From Anagrus nilaparvatae (taxonomy: Eukaryota; Arthropoda; Insecta; Hymenoptera; Mymaridae), in NCBI GenBank assembly GCA_022575985.1, contig JAKSXM010000132.1, positions 5,022,001 through 5,086,000 on the forward strand: a stretch of DNA of 64,000 nt. The letters are read 5' to 3'. The notes beneath the pieces are model-generated. The model did no database searches and was not told the origin of the DNA. It was given only the letters and a program-made list of their open reading frames with translations. The stretch's first letter is position 1. Each line of letters starts with the position of its first letter. The position numbers were made by a program, and so were the translations under genes. Below are positions 55,001 to 62,403 of this stretch, in pieces.

Positions 55001-58000
55001 ACATTCGTTATCCGGCTGTGTTGCACAACGGATCTTAAGTAAACTTGAGATGCTCTAGTTACTTGTGCTCTCGGAGATGCTCCAAGGAGGGAAACATAGG
55101 TTGGTTACCACCTATTATATATACCGGCCGTGCAAGGGCGAGATGCTCCCTTTGTACGTCTTATCGCTCGGTAAAGGGAATCTGGCGCTGCCACTTATGG
55201 TCTCTCGACCCGATCAGTAGAAGTTGGTTACCCCTTCTACAGGTAAATCTCTTTAGTTATCTTGACTGTCATTCGAGTGAGTTGCTCTCTCAATACGGTC
55301 GGGTTAATTAAGGGCTGCACTGAGATTGGCGTTTAGAGTCCTTGGATGGTCACGTGGGTCTGGTTACCAACCGCGTGACGTCAGAAACCTTTTGCTTTGC
55401 TATAAGTCAATGCGACGGCGAGTTGCTCCTGTCTTTTAACAGTCCGGTATATAATTCCCATACTTGGGGTTGTCCTATAAAGCACTATACGTAAACCGAG
55501 CTAACGTAATTAATATTAACTTCATTTTTTATATAATTTTGCATTATATAATTTCTGCTACATATTAAAATATTATTGTAAATAATTTCTATTATTAATT
55601 AAATTTTGATTTATATAAGTTTGCTACACACACAACAACCATTGTAAATTAATTATTATAATCTTATTTTTTATAAAGTCAATTATTACTTAACAACTAA
55701 ATTGTTAACTAACTATTATAAGACAAGATATATATTTTCATAAATAAAAACTCTACTTTATTTTTATTCACTAAAATCAAGTCTAGTTATTGTGTTATCA
55801 AATACCCATCCTAATAGATCTGGTCTATATTATCATAGAAAAGAATCTAAGGTACACTGGGCCCCCCATCGTACCGTCTCAAATGGTGCCGAAACCCGGA
55901 TCTATTAGCGTTTTGGGTATAACACAAAAATATTCTTTTTAAAGGAAATTTTTTAATAAAAATTTAAAATGCCAGAAGTCGTTTTAAAAGAAAAAGCTGC
56001 TCAGTTTTCAAGCATTCTTTCGGAAGTTGATGATGATTCAGTTTCTAAATTAAGTTTATCAAATGATCGCAAACTCCACTCATCTCTAAAAATATCTATT
56101 ACAAGAAACAACGGTTCTTCGACTTTAAATAAAAATCATGGACTACCGGTGATTGCAATGCCTCTAACTGCCGCCATCGCTGAACTCATAGCCAATGGAG
56201 AAATCTCCGATAAAATACGTTAAAGAATAATATCTAGCTAAAAGCCTACAAATAATGATTTTCTATCAAGTTTTATTTGTCTATGACCCTGCAAAATCAA
56301 CTCTTTGGTGAATCTGATGCCGATAAAACGATTGGAATGAGAAGTCAAGAGATTAATCTAATCTCGTAAACGAAGTATCCAGGTTCATGCTAGGGGAAGA
56401 CCCAATGATCGTTGACGCCTACGCCTCATCCAATTAAGATCTCACCCAAAAGCGGGCTGGTTTCACTAAATAATTGTTTGATCGCTAGCCTCACTCCTCA
56501 CATAATGCAAAGAAAGCAAATTTTGACGGAGAGACATTGCATCGTCTTTGGCCAAAAAGCTGGAAGGAATAACTTCAAATGAATTCTGTTTGCCAAAAAA
56601 CTAATTCATTTCTCATCAAGTTCCAGTCAATATCAGTAAGAAGATCCGCTTAAGGATTGACAACCTGCTGGACCATGACATCGATGAAGCATCTGGTGGA
56701 TTGACGACCTACTGGACTACAACATCGACAAAACCTCTGATAGAAAGCTCATTACGTAGTAGTCTATAAAGTTAAAAAAAAAAATTTTGCAAGTACATGA
56801 AATATGTAATAAACTGGAACGCTTTAAAAGTAATTGCTTCAAAAAAAAAAAAAAAAAATATGATATACAAGGATCACCAATAAATGAAAAACATTAAATG
56901 AAATTAACTACCAGGTCCATCACTGAAGTTTACATATGGTGAGGATGCAGCAATCGTTGAGTTACAAACCACCACAGTGGGTCTCGTAAACCGAAAGAGG
57001 GCGAGATAAGCCAATAAACTGGAGGAATTGGTTGGCTCACTCCACATAGGAATATTCATTCTGCGAGAGATTCTGTATTGAGAGACCAAAAATATGATAG
57101 ACTTGAAAGAAGTGTATGTAACACCTGAACGTATCCATACTGTTAAAAATTAAACTATTTTCAAAACTTATGATTTTAAAAATCAACAAATTAATACTCG
57201 AGAAGTCTTTTAAAGTTAATCCATGCTTATTAAAATATCTATACGAATCTATGAAGTAAGATTCTCAAATAATACAATCATCTTTAACTCATCTGAACGT
57301 TTAAAAGTACATCTACAAAAGGTTTATTTAAAGAAGTTAAAAATTTACACAAAAGTCATGAAATTAAGAAGAAGAAGCCGTCCAAACAAGAAGCATCAAC
57401 ACGAAGAAAGCTAAAAGTGCTAGCATTAGTATTTTGTCAAAAATTATTTTAATTAATATTTTGCATCAATATTTTAGTTTAAAACAAAGTTTCTTTTGTA
57501 AATAACTAAAGTCATATGAAATTGTTTTTCATTAATGTTCTTTTTTTAACACTTTTTTTTAACTACTTTTTATAACAAAGATAGGATCTTATGATCATAA
57601 AAAGTGGGGGGGCGATGAGACGGTATGGTAGGCACCCTACCTTTTAAATGATTTAAATGATCAATATTTTTTTATTATAATCATACTCTCTCATAACCTA
57701 ACCCCAACTCACATTTATTAGAAATTTATCAGCTGTGCTTCCGTGATCAAAGATCACGTACACACACATTTAAAACAAGGCGACGCATGCGCTTCTAATC
57801 ATATGACTATAGTTATATAATATATTTCGCTATCTCACTTTTGAGATATCTTTTACTATCTTATGCGCGTTAATGTGAGCGAAAACGTATAAATACGGCG
57901 CAAAGACACGAGAAGATATACATTCGTTATCCGGCTGTGTTGCACAACGGATCTTAAGTAAACTTGAGATGCTCTAGTTACTTGTGCTCTCGGAGATGCT

Positions 58001-61000
58001 CCAAGGAGGGAAACATAGGTTGGTTACCACCTATTATATATACCGGCCGTGCAAGGGCGAGATGCTCCCTTTGTACGTCTTATCGCTCGGTAAAGGGAAT
58101 CTGGCGCTGCCACTTATGGTCTCTCGACCCGATCAGTAGAAGTTGGTTACCCCTTCTACAGGTAAATCTCTTTAGTTATCTTGACTGTCATTCGAGTGAG
58201 TTGCTCTCTCAATACGGTCGGGTTAATTAAGGGCTGCACTGAGATTGGCGTTTAGAGTCCTTGGATGGTCACGTGGGTCTGGTTACCAACCGCGTGACGT
58301 CAGAAACCTTTTGCTTTGCTATAAGTCAATGCGACGGCGAGTTGCTCCTGTCTTTTAACAGTCCGGTATATAATTCCCATACTTGGGGTTGTCCTATAAA
58401 GCACTATACGTAAACCGAGCTAACGTAATTAATATTAACTTCATTTTTTATATAATTTTGCATTATATAATTTCTGCTACATATTAAAATATTATTGTAA
58501 ATAATTTCTATTATTAATTAAATTTTGATTTATATAAGTTTGCTACACACACAACAACCATTGTAAATTAATTATTATAATCTTATTTTTTATAAAGTCA
58601 ATTATTACTTAACAACTAAATTGTTAACTAACTATTATAAGACAAGATATATATTTTCATAAATAAAAACTCTACTTTATTTTTATTCACTAAAATCAAG
58701 TCTAGTTATTGTGTTATCAAATACCCATCCTAATAGATCTGGTCTATATTATCATAGAAAAGAATCTAAGGTACACTGGGCCCCCCATCGTACCGTCTCA
58801 AGGTAAAGTCCAAAAAATAAATCTTTGACACTTTTTATCCTTAATAGGTCGATGAAATTTTCTAACGGGTTCCTACAGTTTTTGGGTAGCTAAATACGAA
58901 TATGATCATATTTATATCGAACATTGTTCGATTGCCTGCATTGGAATTTTTAGTTTATGTTTTCCGTTTTTTTTCATCATTTACTCTCACAATTACTTAT
59001 TATGTTTTTGGATCGCCGAATGTAAAATACTTTTTTACCTGAAATAACTCAGTTACCCACATTAAAAAATGTTAAGTATCTTTTGCAGTTTTTGAGAGTT
59101 TACTTTGTGAGTAACTGGGTAATTCCAGATAAAAATGGATGTAATTTTCTTATTTAAAGATCCAAAAACGCATATACCTAGTGAAAATTCGATTGGACCT
59201 GTATAGGTAAAAAATATGCTTATCGTTTTTGAAAACTTCCACGCACTTTTTCAAAATCTAAAGTATACCTTAAAAAAATATTTTAATTTTTTATATTTAT
59301 TTTATTTATTTTTTAGATTTTTTAAATTCAATTAATAAAAAAAGCAATGAAAATAAAACTAAGATTGAAAGAAAAGAAGCTCATGTAGAAATAGATAAGT
59401 TGTCACGTAAGTAATTCATTTTGTAAATTTGAACGGATATTTAAGTTATTATAAAATATCAAGTTATAATTTTATTTTTAAATAGATTTTAATTTATTTT
59501 TATTATGAGTAATCAAAGTAGTTTCTGAGCATTAATATTTTTCAAAATAATAGTAAATTTTTAACCTAGGGAACAAAAAAAAAAAGAATAGCCCAAATCG
59601 CACGTTTATTAGCATCCAATATATACCTGTTTTAATTTTAAAATAATTTTTCATTTTGAAGTTTAAAATTTTTTACCAACATAAACGATTTTGCAGCTGC
59701 AAGAAAAAAAATAAAAATTGATTGTGAATCAAATCTTAATCCAGAAACCGAACCAGAAACAAATCGAGTAGATTTTGACACTGAGGTTTATTCCGTTGAA
59801 AACACAGGTAAATATATGTTGCTTTAAAAATATCAAAAAAAAATTTATGGTGTTTTTTTTAATTTTTTTATGTAAAAAATTTTGAAAAAAAAATTCCGGA
59901 AAATTACGTATCAGATAGAGAAATCCTTTACAATCGATAATTCTAGATATTCATACTTTCATAGACAGAAATTAAGTACTAAATCCTAAAAAAAAAAAAT
60001 GTTAGTATTTTTTGTATTTTTTGTCGACAAAAATTTTGAAAAAATTAAGTATCAGATCCAAAAAATTCCTATAAACGAGGTTCCTAAAACTAGTACTTTC
60101 ATACAAATAAATTAGGTACTACGTCAAAAGAGAAAAAAAATTTGGTATTTTTTGTATTTTTTTGTGAAAAAAATTTTGGTAAAAAAATTTTCTAAAACTT
60201 AATTATCAGATTCGAGATATCGAGTAAAAACCATTGTTTAAAATATAAGTACTTTCATGGAAACAAATGAGGTATTAGATCCAAATTAAAAAAAAAAAGT
60301 ATATCGAGATGTTTTGTTAAAAAAAATTTTGAAAAAAAAAATTAAGTCTTAATTCCATAATGTTTGTGAAATATCACCGGTTACACATACAGACTTTTTT
60401 TAAAAACCGGTTTCTTAGCTTCCTGCGGTCTCAAAACCTTGAGTGCTTATATGCCAAAAAATCAGAAAACAAATTTTGACCGATCACAATGGTTCCTCTA
60501 TGAGGAACCAAAAATGCGTTGTTTAACAGCGATTTTTAAAACCATATTAAAACTTTAGATCCAGCTTGAATTAAAAATAAGTAAAAATTTTATCCAAAAA
60601 ATTTATATCGATTTTGAACACTATTACTTAAAAAAAATAATTATTTCAAAATTGATTCTAACTAATAACATCAAAGAGTAAATTAAATTAAAAAAAAAAA
60701 GCAAAAATTCAAAATGTTCCTGGAACAGTAATTTTGAGTTTGTAAAAAGTACATTAGATTAGATTAAATCCATTTTCAATTTTTTCACCAAATGAACACT
60801 TAAAATTAAAGTAAAAGTTATTTCTTTAAGTAAGATAAGTTTAAAATTTAGCCCAGGTGCCATCAATTTTAAATGTATTCAAAAATATTGAATGTTTGGA
60901 AGTGGATCTAATGTATTTTCGGTCACTAAAAAAGATTTTGAAGGTTTTATAAATTTCCCATTAGGTTGGTTTTGAGTGATTAACGCTATATCGCCCAAAA

Positions 61001-61699
61001 TAACCTAAAAATTTATTAAAAATACAAACTCTGTTATCTGAAGAATTTAAAAATAGGATTTATAGTTTCGGGATGGTTGATTATAGCACTCTGAAATCAA
61101 ATTTTTTAGTGTACGTGAAAACGCTTGAAATAACTTAAGTACTGATTTCGTCATTAGGAATTCAAACATTTTTAATTTTTAAAATATAGCCCTAGAATCC
61201 TAATCAACGATTCCAAAAACCTAAGAGGTAATAAAAAATTGATTTAATTCAATTTTTTTTACAAAATGTTTGGTTATTTTAGACAAAATTGCGTTAATTA
61301 TTCAAATCTAGCCATCTGAAAATGGATGAAACCTTGAAAATCGTTGTCAGTGGTCAAAAATACATTAGGTGTTCTGAGATGAATCCATTTCCATCCAATT
61401 AAAATTTTTGGATACATTTAACATCGTTGGATCCTTGACCAACTATAATTTGATTATTTTTATATAATTATACACATATATATATGTTTTTCCTTTCATA
61501 GACGCATCAACTCAAACCAAAGCTAGGCATTTGTCAACTGAGAAAGTAAAAAAAATAGGTAATTGTAATTTTGTTTAAATTACTTTAAGATAATAATTTT
61601 ATAAAAATTCTAAACATATACTTTTATTCCTTTCTATAGATGTGTCAATACAAGCAGAACCATTAAATATTTTGCAAAACGCAAATTCTATGGAAAAAG
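45639..61699 (+). CDS. P4: SPOP-like BTB/BACK gene, 7 of 8 exons in window, hit by LTR element
   Basis: The predicted coding join is 45639-46014, 53060-53473, 54578-54694, 59317-59406, 59697-59807, 61502-61558 and 61640-61699; the BTB exon would follow beyond 64000. The frame is open throughout, with phase-1 junctions. Intron 1 is swollen to about 7 kb by a broken LINE and foldbacks. An LTR retrotransposon occupies the exon 3 donor, so normal splicing to exon 4 may be reduced. Intron 7 carries a foldback starting near 62404, which pushes the expected BTB exon out of view. I cannot tell whether the last exon still exists. All exons have the same structure as P3, so P4 was a full-length gene before the insertions. 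Confidence 0.62.
46015..48130. other. P4 intron 1, 5' part
   Basis: It holds the empty site of the P2 Transib-like insertion (46130), a dispersed repeat at about 46540-46930, AT-rich unique sequence (47000-47500), and a block shared with P3 intron 1 (47640-47880). No gene. Confidence 0.5.
48285..52659 (+). pseudogene. Broken LINE (jockey/CR1-type) endonuclease-RT
   Basis: Coding similarity begins inside the endonuclease (RDLTGGGGVAAYFHNSL at about 48289) and continues IVYRRPGGN, HILIMGDFNYD and SKSKIDIVL. A frame change near 48865 leads into the linker and RT start (49849). Another near 49820 separates LVTILL from the next part, which continues to SSGVPQGSVIGPILFLIYMN. A 1.7-kb TIR element (50088-51781) then splits the RT at its active site; RT resumes FVDDLQIYIQ and runs to TAA 52657-52659. 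The 3' UTR is absent: foldback sequence follows the stop at once. It is dead. The reading order, endonuclease then RT, is as in jockey-type ORF2. Confidence 0.8.
50088..51781. mobile_element. Long-TIR element inserted in the RT catalytic motif
   Basis: The ends are CATGGTTGGCTAGAAACAAT and the inverse of CACGGTTGGCTAAAAACAAT. Arms of several hundred bases pair (50088-50640 and 51220-51781; for example GAAGGTACCTCCGAGATTCC). The middle has G tracts (near 51020) and no transposase. It interrupts the LINE between ...CYYELF and FVDDLQ. No convincing target duplication is visible. Confidence 0.75.
52761..53059. other. P4 intron 1, 3' end
   Basis: Co-linear with P3 (32380-32480 then 33020-33167) but lacking the TTAA element inserted there. 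It ends in TTTTTAATTTTAG. Confidence 0.55.
53060..53473 (+). CDS. P4 exon 2
   Basis: It has 138 codons, phase 1 to 1: MDRSNRILNNENLIDYASS, PAFEAPLSHANRIWLLKVAR, SIFSNIHNALYKTTYVGN, tail IQLSDLNEPEFDIE. The donor is GGTAAA. It is nearly the same as P3 in the first two thirds. Confidence 0.73.
53885..54450 (-). repeat. Dispersed repeat, inverted copy
   Basis: This is the reverse complement of the repeat at 46540-46930 and 15165-15480 (AGCCCTGCGTTTCTAAGCCC near 54388 against GAGAAACGCAGGGCTTAA near 46587). No ORF and no visible target duplication. Confidence 0.55.
54578..54694 (+). CDS. P4 exon 3, donor altered by LTR insertion
   Basis: It has 39 codons: DFEFRMFEDEAKAKAEKAEK, then LINSQEKLDTSQDKIYT. 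Sister exons end ACAG|GTAAAG. Here the retroelement inserted after ACAGGT, so the upstream donor reads ACAG|GTTGAG, and the original AGGTAAAG reappears after the element at 58801. The coding part is intact. Confidence 0.65.
54969..54976 (+). promoter_or_regulatory. LTR TATA box (TATAAATA)
   Basis: A well-formed TATA box in the LTR, repeated at 57888-57895 in the 3' LTR, where it could drive transcription into the P4 exons downstream. Confidence 0.6.
55037..55430 (+). other. Array of alternating small hairpins in the LTR leader
   Basis: Five GAG(A/T)TGCTC motifs start at 55047, 55074, 55140, 55279 and 55420. Three TGGTTACC motifs start at 55102, 55225 and 55361. Most lie in loops whose stems differ: ATAGG/CCTAT around TTGGTTACCA; GTAGAAG/CTTCTAC around TTGGTTACCC; GTCACGTGG/CCGCGTGAC around CTGGTTACC. 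AAGTA(A)ACT/AGTTACTT encloses the first GAGATGCTC. An RNA role is inferred. Confidence 0.55.
55884..55899 (+). other. Primer binding site (tRNA-Phe type)
   Basis: TGGTGCCGAAACCCGG starts two bases after the LTR end and matches the complement of ...CCGGGTTTCGGCACCA, the 3' end of animal tRNA-Phe with CCA. Confidence 0.8.
55969..56223 (+). CDS. Short ORF of the LTR element (possible Gag remnant)
   Basis: Its 84 codons start MPEVVLKEKAAQFSSILSEV and end IAELIANGEISDKIR. It is the first ORF after the primer site, where gag would begin. It has no zinc knuckle, protease or RT motif. It could be a truncated Gag N-terminus, a short leader peptide or chance. After it the interior has stops in all frames. 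Confidence 0.4.
   Translation: MPEVVLKEKAAQFSSILSEVDDDSVSKLSLSNDRKLHSSLKISITRNNGSSTLNKNHGLPVIAMPLTAAIAELIANGEISDKIR
56224..57598 (+). other. Non-coding interior of the LTR element
   Basis: No pol motifs. Short imperfect direct repeats occur (CTGCTGGACCATGACATCGA near 56667 and CTACTGGACTACAACATCGA near 56709). A 61-codon minus-strand ORF and a 63-codon plus-strand ORF look incidental. It probably retains only cis signals plus degenerate sequence. Confidence 0.5.
57616..58800 (+). repeat. 3' LTR
   Basis: Same length and, by eye, same sequence as the 5' LTR. It is followed by AGGT and then the original intron 3 of P4. Confidence 0.93.
58805..59316. other. P4 intron 3 remainder
   Basis: Co-linear with P1 and P3 intron 3; nothing else seen. 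Confidence 0.5.
59317..59406 (+). CDS. P4 exon 4
   Basis: DFLNSINKKSNENKTKIERK, then EAHVEIDKLS; 30 codons, phase 1 to 1, acceptor TTTTTTAG, donor GTAAGT. Confidence 0.66.
59697..59807 (+). CDS. P4 exon 5
   Basis: ARKKIKIDCESNLNPETEPE, then TNRVDFDTEVYSVENT; 37 codons; acceptor GATTTTGCAG, donor GTAAAT. Confidence 0.66.
59826..60530. mobile_element. Giant-foldback arm fragment in P4 intron 5
   Basis: A-rich units (TTCCTAAAACTAGTACTTTC, TGAGGTATTAGATCC) then GGTTACACATACAGAC and ATCACAATGGTTCCTC match one arm of 23647-28055, without the microsatellite expansion. P2 and P3 lack it here. Confidence 0.55.
60852..61442. repeat. Old remnant of the AGTCAAGG foldback family, P4
   Basis: CCCAGGTGCCATCAATTTT to AACATCGTTGGATCCTTGACC, co-linear with the P2 and P3 remnants. 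Confidence 0.58.
61502..61558 (+). CDS. P4 exon 6
   Basis: DASTQTKARHLSTEKVKKI; 19 codons, phase 1 to 1, acceptor TTTCATAG, donor GTAATT. Confidence 0.64.
61640..61699 (+). CDS. P4 exon 7
   Basis: DVSIQAEPLNILQNANSMEK; 20 codons, phase 1 to 1. The donor GTATAA is weaker than GTAAGC or GTAAAT in the sisters. Confidence 0.62.
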
Positions 61700-62265
61700 G
61701 TATAAATTATTAATTAATTTGAAAACTGATCTCCTGTATAATTTTTTAACTTTTCGACTTTGAAACCTATAAATCTCGGTTTTAAATCTGACATATGTCC
61801 ATAAAAGTAGAGAATGATCCAAATTGAACATAAATTACGATGGTAAATGTGATTTAGGACGTTATTTTTTATGGCCAAGAGATGTATACCATTTTTATTT
61901 GACAAGAAAGCACTTTTTTTTACCAGGTGCGTAGTAGCAGGTAGTAGCCGGAAAGTGCTTGCTGCAACGAATAATATATATTCTTTGCTTGCTGTCTAGC
62001 AACTGAAAAAAAAAATTATAACTGGCTTTTGTGCTAAAATAACCAACACGGTCACGTAACATGTTCACTTATAAAAGTTTAAACTATATATTATTAAAAG
62101 TCCCCAATTTTACGTTGCAAGCAGCTAATTTATTGAGTCTTTTAGCCTTTTATTTTAATTTTTTAGTTAATAAAACCCAAAAATTTTTTGATTTTAATTT
62201 AAATCTTTTATTATAAAATAAATATGTCAAATAATTAGCCCAGACACAGACAATCAAAACAAGCA

Positions 62266-62339
62266 TGTTATGCGGTGCTGCCTAGGACAAATCAGGCTCC
62301 ACTTTAGACCAGCTTGGCCTAAGCAAGTATTGCATAACA
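62266..62339. repeat. Conserved last-intron inverted motif, P4 copy
   Basis: TGTTATGC (62266-62273) and GCATAACA (62332-62339) with CCTAGGACAAATC between. The BTB exon normally follows within 230-240 bp, but here a foldback intervenes. Confidence 0.55.
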
Positions 62340-62403
62340 GCCCAGTTTACTTCTACGAGTTTGATTTTTTCGAATTTTCGTTAATTATAGATAGAAAAAA
62401 TTA

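Larger units (their letters stand above)
54697..55881 (+). repeat. 5' LTR
   Basis: It has TATAAATA at 54969-54976 and a probable transcription start about 30 bp on (near ACATTCGTT). A GC-richer leader (55020-55440) with repeated hairpins is followed by an AT-rich 3' part containing AATAAA near 55744. An 88-codon ORF (55045-55311) is repeated in the other LTR and is not judged a gene. Confidence 0.93.
54697..58800 (+). mobile_element. Complete non-autonomous LTR retrotransposon (BEL/Gypsy-like), TSD AGGT
   Basis: Two 1185-bp LTRs (54697-55881 and 57616-58800) flank 1734 bp. LTR ends are TGAGACGGTA and TACCGTCTCA. The 4-bp direct repeat AGGT lies at 54693-54696 and 58801-58804; P2 near 19668 is the empty site. 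The primer site TGGTGCCGAAACCCGG (55884-55899) is complementary to the 3' end of animal tRNA-Phe. A polypurine run AAAAAGTGGGGGGG (57599-57612) precedes the 3' LTR. No protease, RT or integrase is present, so it must be mobilised by a helper. The two LTRs look identical by eye, implying recent insertion. Superfamily uncertain. Confidence 0.93.

Noticed and set aside
55045..55311. 88-codon ORF, repeated at 57964-58230
   Set aside because: Lies in the LTR leader and contains the structured motif array; it is Cys/Arg-rich low-complexity translation with no known domain. The motif pattern explains its openness better than coding.
56904..57089. 61-codon minus-strand ORF in the LTR element interior
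   Set aside because: Opposite to the element's transcription, short and without recognised motif; chance not excluded but unsupported.
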